DNA of 64,000 nucleotides from Chloroflexota bacterium (lineage in GTDB: Bacteria > Chloroflexota > Anaerolineae > UBA2200), in assembly GCA_014360755.1 (NCBI GenBank), contig JACIWX010000001.1:310001-374000 (forward strand), read 5' to 3'. A program made the position numbers and the translations under genes. Positions within the stretch are counted from its first letter, which is position 1. Each line of letters opens with the position of its first letter. Below the pieces are notes generated by a model. That model was not told the origin of the DNA. It worked only from the letters and a program-made list of their open reading frames with translations, and ran no database searches. Positions 18,398 through 28,700 of this stretch are shown here, one piece after another.

Positions 18398-19366
18398 ATG
18401 GGTAAATGGCAGATTCCACCAGAGGGTGGGCATATGGAAAAGGCCAGCGGCCTGTATTTCCAAAATATGACTGGTAAAGAGATCGAACAGAGGCTCAAGA
18501 TCTGCGATCTCATTATTATTCCCATCGGATCTACAGAGGCTCATGGGCCGCATGCCCCTTACGGTGAGGATACTTTCCTGGTAACCCGCATGGCGGAGCA
18601 GGTAGCCCTCGCTACCGGCTGTACTATTTCCCAACCTTTGTGGTTTGGTTCCCACCCTTACCATCATGTGGGCATGCCAGGGACGATTGTCGTCCCGGAA
18701 GAGTATTTCATTGGCATGGTGAAGGCACTCATGGCTGGATACTGGAATGCTGGATTCCGCAAACAAATCCTGCTCAATGGCCATGGTCAGGAATATGTGA
18801 TTCCCACAGCTATCCACCAATTTGCCAAGACCTTCCAGGTACCGGGGATCTTTGTCAATGTCAATTGGTATCATGCTATTCCTGGATACCTCAAGACAAA
18901 GGAGCAGGGTGGACCCTACGAGACCAATTTTATCCACGCGGATGAAGTGGAGACCAGTTGGACACTGGCTCTTCTGCCGGAATATGTGAAAATGGAGGAT
19001 GCGGTGGACACCAAACCCATTGGCTTCCTCCCCGAGGGGCACATTGATAAAGCCGGCAACCTTTTGCAGCGCCCGATTGCCTGGTACGGCCAAGCCGGAT
19101 GTGGGCCTATCGAAGTGGCAGCCTATCAGCCTGGAGTAGTGGGCAAGGCTACACTGGCTGACGCCGAAAAGGCGCGCGCGGGTGTTGAGGCACTGTTGGA
19201 TTATCTGGAGAAGCTGGTCAAGGATATCATGACCGCGTTCCCGCCTGGGAAATTGCCGCCTGCAGAATTGGTCTCCATGCGTTCTAAGGAAGAACTGGAA
19301 GCGGTTACCAAGCAGCCCTTTGAGCCAGGCTGGCGGCATATTTATACGTTAGCCTATCCCTTTTAA
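18398..19366 (+). CDS. iolN: Creatininase-superfamily hydrolase, IolN type
   Basis: A 322-residue member of the creatininase superfamily. Metal-binding and family marks are IPIGSTEAHGPHAPYGEDT, HPYHHVGMPGT and the LLNGHGQEYVIPT segment. IolN of Thermotoga belongs to this superfamily and opens the diketo-inositol ring (3-dehydro-scyllo-inosose to 5-keto-L-gluconate). Presence between iolM/iolG and iolO supports the same role. An optimal AGGAGGAGAG site lies before the ATG, so translation should be strong once the leader hairpins are passed. Alternative creatininase-family activities (amidohydrolases) are less consistent with the neighbours. Confidence 0.78.
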   Translation: MGKWQIPPEGGHMEKASGLYFQNMTGKEIEQRLKICDLIIIPIGSTEAHGPHAPYGEDTFLVTRMAEQVALATGCTISQPLWFGSHPYHHVGMPGTIVVPEEYFIGMVKALMAGYWNAGFRKQILLNGHGQEYVIPTAIHQFAKTFQVPGIFVNVNWYHAIPGYLKTKEQGGPYETNFIHADEVETSWTLALLPEYVKMEDAVDTKPIGFLPEGHIDKAGNLLQRPIAWYGQAGCGPIEVAAYQPGVVGKATLADAEKARAGVEALLDYLEKLVKDIMTAFPPGKLPPAELVSMRSKEELEAVTKQPFEPGWRHIYTLAYPF

Positions 19367-19371
19367 TCCCG

Positions 19372-20226
19372 ATGCCTCGCCTTTCTGTTGACGTCGCTGT
19401 CATTGGCCATTTTGCTAAGGACGAACTGGTTTTTGGTGGGAGTGAGGAGGTCGCCTCCGGCGGTTCGGTCTATTACGGAGCACTTGCGCTGCGCCGACTG
19501 GGTTTGCAGGTGGCGGTTGTCACGCGGCTGGCAGAGGCGGATTTCCCACGCCTGGAGGAGCTGAAAGAAGCGGGTATCCTGGTTTTTGCGCAGCCCGCAG
19601 GGCAGACTTCCGGCATTCGCAATGTGTACCTCAGCCCGGACATGGACCGACGCCAATGCAAGCCATTGGGCTTTGCGGGGCCATTTCGTTTGGACGATGT
19701 GCCGTCCATAGCAGCCAAGATATGGCTGATTGGCCCCATTATGGCTGGCGAGGTGGACATCCCCTTCGTGCGCGCCATCGCCCAAAGGGGACCCGTTGCG
19801 CTGGATGTACAGGGCTTTGTCCGTGTGCGTGAGGGAGACGAACTGGTCTTCCGGGATTGGCAGGAGAAAGAAGAGGGGCTCTCTTATGTGCGCTTTCTCA
19901 AGGTAGATGATGCGGAAGCGCAGGTCCTCACTGGCAAGACCGACCTGCCAGCAGCTGCTAAGGAACTGGCACGCTATGGGCCCTGCGAGATCGTGCTGAC
20001 CCATGCCAAAGGCGTGTTGGTTTACGCAGATGGGGCGGTGCACGAAGTACCATTCACACCCAGGGAGCTGAAAGGCAGGACAGGGCGAGGTGATACGTGC
20101 TTTGCGGCCTATCTAGCACGGAGGCTGACCTCTTCACCCGCAGAGGCATGTCGCTTTGCTGCTCGTGTTACTTCGCTGAAGATGGAAGCACCGGGTCCTT
20201 TCCGAGGATTTCCAGATGAAATGTAG
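19372..20226 (+). CDS. PfkB-family kinase, Thermotoga TM0415-like (paralogue B)
   Basis: A 284-residue PfkB kinase. It starts VAVIGHFAKDELV, has the GGSVYYGALALRRLG substrate loop, LDVQGFVRVREGDELVFRDW in the lid-adjacent region, KVDDAEAQVLTG, and the catalytic GRTGRGDTC. The LVFRDW and EAQVLTG segments resemble the kinase that sits between iolG and iolO in Thermotoga maritima, where its role in inositol use is also unclear. It begins 5 bases after iolN and overlaps iolO by 11 bases, so the three are translated together. The substrate is not assignable from sequence. Confidence 0.78.
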   Translation: MPRLSVDVAVIGHFAKDELVFGGSEEVASGGSVYYGALALRRLGLQVAVVTRLAEADFPRLEELKEAGILVFAQPAGQTSGIRNVYLSPDMDRRQCKPLGFAGPFRLDDVPSIAAKIWLIGPIMAGEVDIPFVRAIAQRGPVALDVQGFVRVREGDELVFRDWQEKEEGLSYVRFLKVDDAEAQVLTGKTDLPAAAKELARYGPCEIVLTHAKGVLVYADGAVHEVPFTPRELKGRTGRGDTCFAAYLARRLTSSPAEACRFAARVTSLKMEAPGPFRGFPDEM

Positions 20227-21040
20227 CATTGTCCTTTCTTTGCAGCCGACAGTTTTTGAAGGGGTTGCCTATAAGGGCGAGTGGGAGCGCCACGCCGCAA
20301 AAATGGCTCGGCTGGGCTATGATGGCGTCGAGTTGGCGGTGCGTGACCCTCGTTTGCTTGACATAACTTATCTACAAAAGGTGCTGAGTTCCTTAGGATT
20401 AGAAGTACCGGCGATTGGTACGGGCCAAGCCTATGTTGAGGAAGGTCTGTCCTTTACCGATCCGGATGAGATTGTGCGTCGCCATGCGCTCGAGCGCGTG
20501 AAGGCACACATTGATTTTGCCCGGCTTTTGCGCGCCCAGGTGATCATTGGACTGATTCGGGGGCGGGCGCAGGAGGGCATTTCACGTGAGCAAACGATGG
20601 ATTGGCTAGTAGATGCCCTTGCTGAGTGTGCGCAGTACGCCGCTCCGGATGTCCGGCTTGTCGTGGAGCCTATCAATCGCTATGAAACCAACCTGGTCAA
20701 CACAGTAGCGGAGGGCTTGGCATTGATCCAAGCGGTTGGTGCGCACCATGTCGGATTGCTTTTTGACACCTTTCACGCGAATATTGAGGAGGTCTCCATC
20801 GAAGGAGCCATACGCTTAGCAGGGAGGAATCTTTTCCACGTGCACGTGGCTGATTCCAACCGCTGGTATCCCGGTGCGGGCCATATCGATTTTGCCAGCG
20901 TGATCGCAGCATTGCGAGAGATTGGCTACGAAGGATACCTTTCCCTCGAGGTGATGCCCAAGCCCGATGCAGATACCTGTGCCCAGCGCGCGATTGCTCT
21001 GCTGCGTGATTTGCTTGGAAAGACTTGCCAGGGAGTGTAA
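20216..21040 (+). CDS. iolO: 5-keto-L-gluconate epimerase, IolO type
   Basis: A 274-residue TIM-barrel epimerase. The features I recall from Thermotoga IolO are all here: ELAVRDPRLLD, AIGTGQAYVEEGLSFT, VIIGLIRGRAQEG, VEPINRYETNLVNT, DTFHANIEEVSIE and HVADSNRWYPGAGH. IolO converts 5-keto-L-gluconate to D-tagaturonate, which then joins hexuronate degradation. No uxa/uxu or kdg genes lie in the window, so that link must be encoded elsewhere. The gene overlaps the kinase upstream and its stop codon sits in the loop of a perfect hairpin. Confidence 0.85.
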   Translation: MKCSIVLSLQPTVFEGVAYKGEWERHAAKMARLGYDGVELAVRDPRLLDITYLQKVLSSLGLEVPAIGTGQAYVEEGLSFTDPDEIVRRHALERVKAHIDFARLLRAQVIIGLIRGRAQEGISREQTMDWLVDALAECAQYAAPDVRLVVEPINRYETNLVNTVAEGLALIQAVGAHHVGLLFDTFHANIEEVSIEGAIRLAGRNLFHVHVADSNRWYPGAGHIDFASVIAALREIGYEGYLSLEVMPKPDADTCAQRAIALLRDLLGKTCQGV

Positions 21041-21052
21041 ACTCCCTGGCAA
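21025..21052 (+). terminator. Hairpin at the end of the iol operon
   Basis: A perfect 12-bp stem (left arm TTGCCAGGGAGT) with a GTAA loop that contains the iolO stop codon. AATATT follows but there is no true U-tract. It may end the operon or protect its 3' end from exonucleases. Confidence 0.6.
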
Positions 21053-21115
21053 TATTCGCCCCTAGAAACAGCTATACCTATCGCCAAGGCGATGCTCTCT
21101 GCCGGCGTAGAGCGG

Positions 21116-21922
21116 TTAAATGCCGAACAGCTGGTGCTTTCGGGCATGTAAATAGTGTTCGGAAAGGAACTTGAGCGGCTTCTCAGCAAGGGTGAAACTC
21201 TCGGCTAGTTTGTCGAGGACTTGTTTCAAATCCATGATAATGGCTCCTTCGTGTTGCGCTGCCAACTTGTAGAATTGTTTGCCTTCTTCCTCGTATTCTT
21301 CCAGATCCTTCTTTCCTTTGCCCCCCAGACTTTCCGGCGTGGGTGAGCCTGCCTGTACATACTCTGGGAACATACCCGTAAGGAAAAGGCATACGTCGGC
21401 GATACGCTTGTACAAGGAAAACCTGTAGTCCTCTTCGACGGATTGGCAGAGTCGGATCAGGCTATCTACATCCAGTTCGTTGAAGCGGTACTTGAACCAT
21501 ACCCCTTTGCGCACCCGCACAGGCCAGGTGTAACTCTCGATGCGCGTGAAGGACGCCAGCATCTCAGCCAAGTATTCGCAGACATCCCGGTCTTGGAGCA
21601 GGTCCACAACGTGTTCGGTGTCAAAGACCGGGATTTTCTGGCGAGATCTGAATTCGATGGTGTAGCTTGCTTGCCGCAGGTCTTTGCGTGCCTGCCTGAG
21701 CAGCACACTGAAAAAGAGCTTGGGAGTGACCTGCAGCAGGATCGTTTCATCCTTCATGATCCTGTCGAAGAGTCTCTCATCCCCCAGCATTGCCTCGATG
21801 AAGTCCGGGTCATCTTTGATGGCTTCGACCAGGCGCTCTTTGTCGTTGCGTTGGGGGAGAAGAGTCTCTATGAGGTACAGAATGTCCCGCTGAGGATAGC
21901 CTGGCCTCCTGTGCTCCATCAT
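21116..21922 (-). CDS. Conserved-looking helical protein of unknown function
   Basis: A soluble, mostly helical protein of 268 residues that I do not recognise. The N-terminal half is rich in charged helices (YPQRDILYLIETLLPQRNDK, LFFSVLLRQARKDL). The middle has WPVRVRKGVWFKYRFNELDVDSL. A basic/acidic linker GGKGKKDLEEYEEEG leads to a C-terminal helical hairpin ending HARKHQLFGI. No signal peptide, membrane helix, metal site or nucleotide motif is visible. It converges on iolO and lies 68 bases downstream of the DJ-1-like gene on the same strand, so the two may be cotranscribed. It is counted as a real gene because of its normal composition and length. Confidence 0.6.
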   Translation of the reverse strand: MMEHRRPGYPQRDILYLIETLLPQRNDKERLVEAIKDDPDFIEAMLGDERLFDRIMKDETILLQVTPKLFFSVLLRQARKDLRQASYTIEFRSRQKIPVFDTEHVVDLLQDRDVCEYLAEMLASFTRIESYTWPVRVRKGVWFKYRFNELDVDSLIRLCQSVEEDYRFSLYKRIADVCLFLTGMFPEYVQAGSPTPESLGGKGKKDLEEYEEEGKQFYKLAAQHEGAIIMDLKQVLDKLAESFTLAEKPLKFLSEHYLHARKHQLFGI

Positions 21923-21990
21923 TCCTACACCTTACGACATCCTAGAGCCGGACAAAGAAACCGCGCTTGGAGCGCTATGCCTCTGATGCA

Positions 21991-22497
21991 TTATTGCAAA
22001 GCCTTGACCACAGCATTAGCGAACTGTTCAACCACCGTGGCATCCTGGGCTGTGATGAACTTGTCATCTACTTCCAAAGGGCGTCCTGTATAGGTGGCGC
22101 CGCCCTCCACTAACCATCCTGCCCATTCGGTCGGGCTGGTTGCACGCTTCTTCTCCGCTGCTCCAGACAGAGCCAATATGGCAACGGCGTTGCCAATGGC
22201 GCCCAAGACCTTGTATTTGGCATCCTTAGCCAGTTGGCGTGCCTTTTCGTAATCGAAGAGAAGGGTGGCGCCTTCACCACCGATGAAAATGATCGCATCG
22301 TAATCATATGACTTTACGTTGTCGAGTTTCACCTCAGCGAGAGCCGCAGTGCCCTGGGACCCGCGTATGACACCCGTTCCCAAAGAGGCGACTTGGATCG
22401 TGTGAGCTTGCTGTTCGAGAGCCCTTCGGATCCCCTCATAGCAGTCGTCATCAAAGTCCCGAGGAGGCATCACCAAAAGGACTTTCTTCCCAGCCAT
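21991..22497 (-). CDS. DJ-1/PfpI superfamily protein lacking the catalytic Cys
   Basis: A 168-residue flavodoxin-like protein of the DJ-1/PfpI superfamily. The start KKVLLVMPPRDFDDDCYEG and the DYDAIIFIGGEGA strand-loop are typical. At the nucleophile elbow, where active members have Ala-Ile-Cys-His, this one reads GAIGNAVAIL, so both Cys and His are gone. It therefore cannot be a classical PfpI protease or DJ-1 deglycase and is probably a binding or scaffold version. An AGGAGGG site precedes the ATG and the gene has its own promoter. Family call good, function unknown. Confidence 0.75.
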   Translation of the reverse strand: MAGKKVLLVMPPRDFDDDCYEGIRRALEQQAHTIQVASLGTGVIRGSQGTAALAEVKLDNVKSYDYDAIIFIGGEGATLLFDYEKARQLAKDAKYKVLGAIGNAVAILALSGAAEKKRATSPTEWAGWLVEGGATYTGRPLEVDDKFITAQDATVVEQFANAVVKALQ

Positions 22498-22549
22498 CTC
22501 TGACGTTCACCCTCCTGTAGAGCCATATTTTGGATTTATCGCTTATTAC

Positions 22550-22580
22550 ATTATATACCCTATGCGTCAAATTTTGGCAA
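22550..22580 (-). promoter_or_regulatory. Promoter of the DJ-1/PfpI-like gene
   Basis: On the minus strand TTGCCA (22575-22580) is followed by overlapping TATATA and TATAAT hexamers ending at 22550. Spacing is 17 or 19 bp depending on the hexamer used. Confidence 0.5.
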
Positions 22581-22625
22581 GTTGACAGCTTTCTATCCCA
22601 AGGCTGCTGCTAGATGATATGGAAA

Positions 22626-22665
22626 GGCTCCCATGCCATCTGAGGGATGCAGTGGCATGGGAGCC
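22626..22665 (-). terminator. Hairpin terminator of the macroglobulin gene
   Basis: A perfect 13-bp stem (GGCTCCCATGCCA with TGGCATGGGAGCC) around a 14-base loop, 45 bp after the macroglobulin stop. In the minus direction it is followed only by TTTCC, so it is a modest intrinsic terminator. Confidence 0.6.
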
Positions 22666-22710
22666 GTTTTCGCTACGCTTGAGGCATGTTTTGGGGTGAT
22701 GCTCCTATAC

Positions 22711-25700
22711 TTACTCCACCACCACCCAATCGGTCGCTCCGCGGCCAAAGACTTCCGGCGAGTACATTTCCTCGGCTTTGGGTGGAGGGACAACGAACTT
22801 GCCAGGCGTGGTAGCGCGAGCCACATAGGTGTAGTTGTGGATGCCTTCCCAGAGCAGGGAAGCGAAAGCCTCAGCGCGTTGATCGCGCAGGTTTTGGTGT
22901 TCGTACCAAGTCCAACGCCACCACCAGTAGCGCATGCTCTTCTGGTCTGCAGGATCCTGCGGTATGCTGCCCGTGACAGCCAGGGCTGGATTGAGGGCTT
23001 CGAATCCTGCAGGCAGTGGGTCTGTCAGCGCAACATGGTAGCGGCGCGCTGGCGCAACCATGGTCAAGCGTACACGCACACGCGCCCCGGCGCGGATATG
23101 CCAAACCCCCTCCTCATCTCGCCGTACATCTTGCGGATTGTCCACGGCTTCGTAGGTGCGCAACACGGTAAAGCCCTGCTCCATCGGCTCCAGTTCCAGG
23201 TCTTTGGGGGCATATCTTATGCCCAGGCGATAGTAGAGCCGGCCTGGACCTTCTTTGCTCAGGATCAGGTTCTGCATACCTTCGCGTTGAGCCAGGAACC
23301 ACATGGGTACTTGCACTGCTTGGTACTCCGTGGTGCGGCCTACGAAATTGAATCCCGCCACATACTGATCGCCGAGCCAAACCCGCGCCACGAACTCGGG
23401 CGTTTGCGCTTCATAGGTGCTGAAATACTTGTCCAATGCCAGGAGGATAAAGACGTTCTCCTGCGTATTGCTCCATTTGCCCCGTGTACGGTGGGCAAGC
23501 AAGCCCCGTACGATTTTGGGAATCAGATCGCTCTGTGGCTGGTCTTTGATCAGGGCTTCCAGAATCACGCCGTCTGCACGGCGGTCTGAAGCCAGTAGCA
23601 GATAGCCATCTTCCTCGCGGTAGGAGGTAGTAAAGCTAGCAGCACCCGCTGTCTCCACAACGCGGTTGTTGAGGAAGCGGCGGATTTCAGCTACCTCGCT
23701 TGTGGATTGCGGATCACCACTGAGCACATAGAGCAGCCAGCCCAGCGCTTCCGGTTGCAAGCCAGTCACGCCTTCGTCCCTGAGCAGCTTGCGCGCCCGA
23801 ACTATATCCGCATCTCCAACCTGAGTCCGCACATAGAGGGCATAGGCAATAAGGGTATTGCGCACGTCCTTGCTGTACCAGGATGGGAATTTGTCTTCAA
23901 TGGCGCGTACATAGTTCAGCGCGCGCGATAGCATTTCATCGGGCACGGCAAAACCCTTTTGCTTAGCCCTGATTAAAGCATGGGTGGCATGGATGCTATG
24001 GAAAGGCCAGGAGTCTCGCCCACGTTGCCAGACAGGAAAGCCTCCATCCATATTTTGGATGCCTTGCAATGTCTCGATGTCGCGTTGCACCGCTTGGAGC
24101 AGTTCTTCTGGTTTGGGCAATCCTTCGGCCTGGAAGGCGCTCAGTACATCGCGCAATGCGGCGATGGCTAGAATGCGCGAGGCAATCTGTTCCGAGCATT
24201 CGAAAGGATACTCCACCAGGTAGAGTACAGCATCCGTCAGAGCCTGCAGCGCAGTGGAGGATGTACTGATGTCAAGGCCTCCAAATTGGGTGTAGACGTC
24301 GCTAGGAGCGAGCACTGGCTGGGCAATGGCACCTTCGTCCACAGTGCCATACACAGCAAATGCCTCCGTCGTGGCTGGGGTGTACACAGGCAAGGAGAAT
24401 TCCGCCGCGTCAGCCCAGGAGCCTGATACAGCAGCAACCTGGAAATGTGCCGTGCCAGCGCTATCGGTGGTGAACGGGAAGCGTACTTCACGGCGATCCC
24501 GGGCGGGGACAGTCAAGCGCTGGCCAGCGCTGCCCAGCAGTTTCATGTTGGTTGCCCGCACCACTACGTCTACCTGCATTGGCTCGTCCGTCTGGTTTTG
24601 CACCACCAACGGCAGTTCGAACTGGTCGCCAAAGTTCAGGAAGCGCGGTGGCGAAGGCCGCACCATCAACGGCAAGCGCGTGGTGATGGTTGACTCGCCT
24701 TTGCCGAATTCTTTGTCGCCGGCAACTGCCACAACCATCACCCGATAGCGGGTCAGGTTGTCAGGGAGTTTGACTCTTACTGAGGCGTGCCCATCGGCAT
24801 CAGTGGGCACTTCTGGTTCGAAAGTAGCCAGTGGGTTAAAGTCCATGCGTATCTGAATAGGCTGGGCAGCCAGTCCTGCACCTGGCGCTTCAGCGCCGAA
24901 AGATTTTTCGGCCAGCATTGTCGGCACAGGTGCCATAGGCATGGCAGCGCGCGCTTGGTAGGCTTGTGCTTGTTCCGCGAGTTTGGAAGGGTCAATCAGG
25001 AGGACATACGCTCGCAGGTGGTAATCTGCCACGCCTGAGTCACGACGCTGGTAGAAGGTTGCTATCGGATCGGCTAGCTGGTAATTAGTCAGGGACAGGA
25101 TAGCCTCATCTACTACGACCACGGCTAGCTCTGCGCCCTGCACTGGCCGACCTGAGGCGTCTTTTACAGTAACATCCACTACTGTTTCCCCGCCTGGCGC
25201 CAATTCCTTCTCCCGTGGTGTTACTTGCAGGGAGAGCGTGCGCGAATAGGCGGGCACGGAGAGGTCTAGGCTGCCGGTGGCGAATGCAGGACGCTTGGGC
25301 AAGCTCTCATCTACCTCGCCTTCGCTATTCAGACGAGGCGCGACGCCCACCAAGTCTACTTGTACATGCACGTTAGGAATGTATGCTTCCTTGATGGGTA
25401 TCCTCAGGGTGTATGTTGACTCATCCATGCGGAAACGCTCGGTGTAGATGATACCAGCGCGGCGCAGGGTGAGCAGTCCTTCGGCAGGAACAAATGGCGA
25501 CTGCACCAGTATTTCTGCCGTGTCGCCAGGCTGGTATTCCTGGCGATTGGGGATTAGGTCAACTTCTTCTTGCTCCACGCGGGCAGTGCTGGGTTGCTTG
25601 CCGCCACTGACCCAGCGGGTAATCTGGGTGAGGTTACGGCGGCCTTTTCCATCCGTGATGGTCGCGGTAATGCGGTAGGTGCCGCCCTGCGGCGTCTCAA

Positions 25701-28700
25701 AAGTACAGCTCACTGGCTCATTCTGTGAACCAACCGTGCAGCGCTGCTCGTCTAATTCCTCCTCACGCCATTCGCCCTTCACGTATCGCCAGTCGAGGCG
25801 CACGGCGCGTATCTCAATTGGCCGGTCTGCTACAGGGTTGCCATCCAAATCGGTAACGATGGCATCTACTTTGATCGGCTTTCCCTTCTCGTAGAAGGTA
25901 GCGCTGGTGCGCAAGCCCACATAGAGGTCAGCGGGATGCACCAAAATCTGCGTGGAGGCAGACCAAGCCTGGCGGTTGACGTCCATGACCGATGCTTCCA
26001 CGGTAACATTGGTCGGTTGCGGCGGGTCAACTGCTTCAAAGTCGATGCGCAGGCTATGCTTACCTGCCGCATCAGTCGTCCCTGTGAAAGTTTGAGAGCG
26101 AATGTTCTCGTACTCAGGGATGCCCCAACGGGAAAAGCCGCGCCACCACGGAATCCAGATGCCAAAGGTGAAATCATCCCAATTGGGTGGCCGGTAAGTC
26201 CCTGGCTGTGAAGTTACATTCCAGGTAACTTCGGCGTTGGCTAATGGGCCGCCAGCATAGTATTTTGCCTCGACGGTGGCTGTGGCGTGTTCTCCTACGA
26301 AATAAGGTCCTTCGCTGATGCGAGTAGAAACTTCGAACTCCGGACGCCGAAATTCCTGCACCTGGAAAGAATGGTGATACTCAGCTCCGCTTGCTACAGT
26401 ACCACCCAGCGTAAAGCGTAAGGTGGTGTACCCTAGGTTCATTGTCTCCGGCAGCTTGAATGAAAGGTCAAAACCGCCAAGGGCATTCAGGTACACCGTG
26501 TTTTCCAAGATTCGATTGCCACGGGAATCTGTGACTTCATAGAAAACTGATGTGCCTTTCTCAGGGATGGTCAGCACATCGGCGCCCTCGCTCATCCCAA
26601 CCAGGCGAACCCATCCCTTGACGTGTACCTCCTCACCGGGACGATACATTTGGCGGTCATCGAAGACGTACCAACGTAGTTGGTCTTGTATCTCTCCATA
26701 GCGCCATCCTCTGCCCCACCAACTTGTGCTTTCAGGAAGGAGGGCAGTATCATCCCCGAGTTTGGCGACGAGGTAAGCGCTTTTTTCTTCTGCGGAAGAG
26801 GGCAATGTCAGCTTGGCTAGCCCATCAGAGCCGGTCTTAGCGGCAACCTTGCCGGGGAAGAGGGTGAGCTCCACCCCTTGCAAGGGTGCTCCATTCTTGA
26901 GCGAGTTAGCCCAGGCAGTCATGTGTTGTTGATCCACGAAGGCATCCAATCCGATGTTGGTTGCCTGTATCCAAACGCGGATCACCGGTTTCCATTCTTG
27001 GTACGCCGGCCAGGGCACAGATGCCTGATCTGCCTCGACAATGAGGATGGCATGCCCTTTTCCGCCTTCTAATGCAGGGGATAAGTCAATGGGTGTTTCG
27101 ATCAGGGAGTCCAGTTCGCCAGTAATGGGCACTTTCTGGTCCATCACCCGACGCCCCGGTGGCTCACCGGGTTGATCGCTACGGCTGGCTTTTTGTAAGT
27201 ATTCCAGATACTGGGGCCAGTCCTCTGGCTTCACGGCATATACCCGCACATGCACCGTGTTGTAGTTGATGGTGAAAATGGAGTACGTTGGCTTGCTGGC
27301 AGGGTCTATCACAACGAGGTTATCCCAGGGAACATACATGGTCGGTTCGGCAGAACCAACTTGGAAGGTAACGGTCTCATCCTTGCCAAGGGTCTGCCCG
27401 AACTGGTCGCTAATGCCCGCTTTCAGGGTCACCCGATAGGTTGTCCGGCCTTTTGATAACCCCTCAATGTGCAAAGTATCGTCCATGATCCAGAGCTTTC
27501 CTTCAGGAAGTTCTGGCTCAATTTGCACCAGTGACTCATCGAAAGCATCCTCGTTGAGCGGGTTGCTAAAGCGGATCAGCCAAGGCATCATTGGTCGGCA
27601 CTCAGCCTCCCAGCCGCATTTGCTCTCTAACACGCGCAGCGGGCCATATGTCGTGAAGGAGAAGCTTTGTACGGTGTCTGTAGTCAATGGCCCTTCCGCT
27701 GATGGCGTGCCAGGGCCGATGTCCACAGTAACAGTGGTATCGTAGGGCAGCCGTTCTGTGCAACGGAATGCTAACCAACGCCCCTCGCCAGCATCCTTCG
27801 CTAGGCGGGAGGCTTCCTCGTTTGTTTCTACGTCTTCTCGGCTTGCCAAGGTGATGGGAAATACCTTGCCACCCGCTTTGACTTGGATCGTTTTCAGCAC
27901 AGCGGTGGGGTCAATGCGTTGATCAAAGGCGACGAACATCAGCGGGTCGCGCACCTGAGGCCCTGCTGAGGGATGCGTAGACTGTACCCGTGGCGGTGGC
28001 GTGGTGAAAGTCCAGGTAATGGTTTCTTCTAGCCGGCCGCCTATGGCAGAGGTCGTGCCGGCTGGGATCTCTACGGTGTACTGGGTCGCCATAGGGAAGC
28101 GGAAGGTTGGCTCAAACAGCAGTGTTTTTGTGCCTACCCAGCGCCAGGAACCTTCTGGGAGAGGCGATAACTTCACTGGCACGTCTTTGGCTGCCAAGTC
28201 GGCATGAGCCGTAAGAGGCACCATCGGTTGATCAAAAGTGATGCTGAGGAAGGGTGCCAGGTCCACATTGCCCTCTGGGCTGTAGCGGAGCACTTTCAAT
28301 GGACCGACCGGAGGTTGCACGCCTGGTTCAACCTCGGCTGGCGGCGGGAAGGGTTGTTGGATGGTCTCTCCTGGGCGTGGAGCAGGCAGCGTCTCAGGTG
28401 GCAAGCGAAACTCTTGCTTGTCTTCAGGTTCCATGGCAAGCGGTGGCAACCTATCCAGCACTGCCTGTATCTCCTCGGGGGAGAGTGGCTCTGTCTGCGC
28501 TGCCGGCACAGTGGTGGGCTGAATGGGCACTTCCGATCCTTGACTGAGTGCAAAACGCATACCGCCTGTACCTCCTTCCGTAATAAGTAAGGCAGCGGGT
28601 CGGATAAAAGTTAGCCCACGCCCGCCAATGGCCACAGGAGTTGGGGTTGGCGTTGCCGGCGCAGCGCAGCCTAGCACCGCGCTTGCAATGAGCAAGAGTG

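Noticed and set aside
22633-23589. Long frames antisense to the macroglobulin, malE (41869-42930), SARP fusion (56402-57460) and serS (60912-62222) genes
   Set aside because: All lie opposite well-supported genes, lack ribosome sites and give His/Arg-rich products typical of antisense translation.
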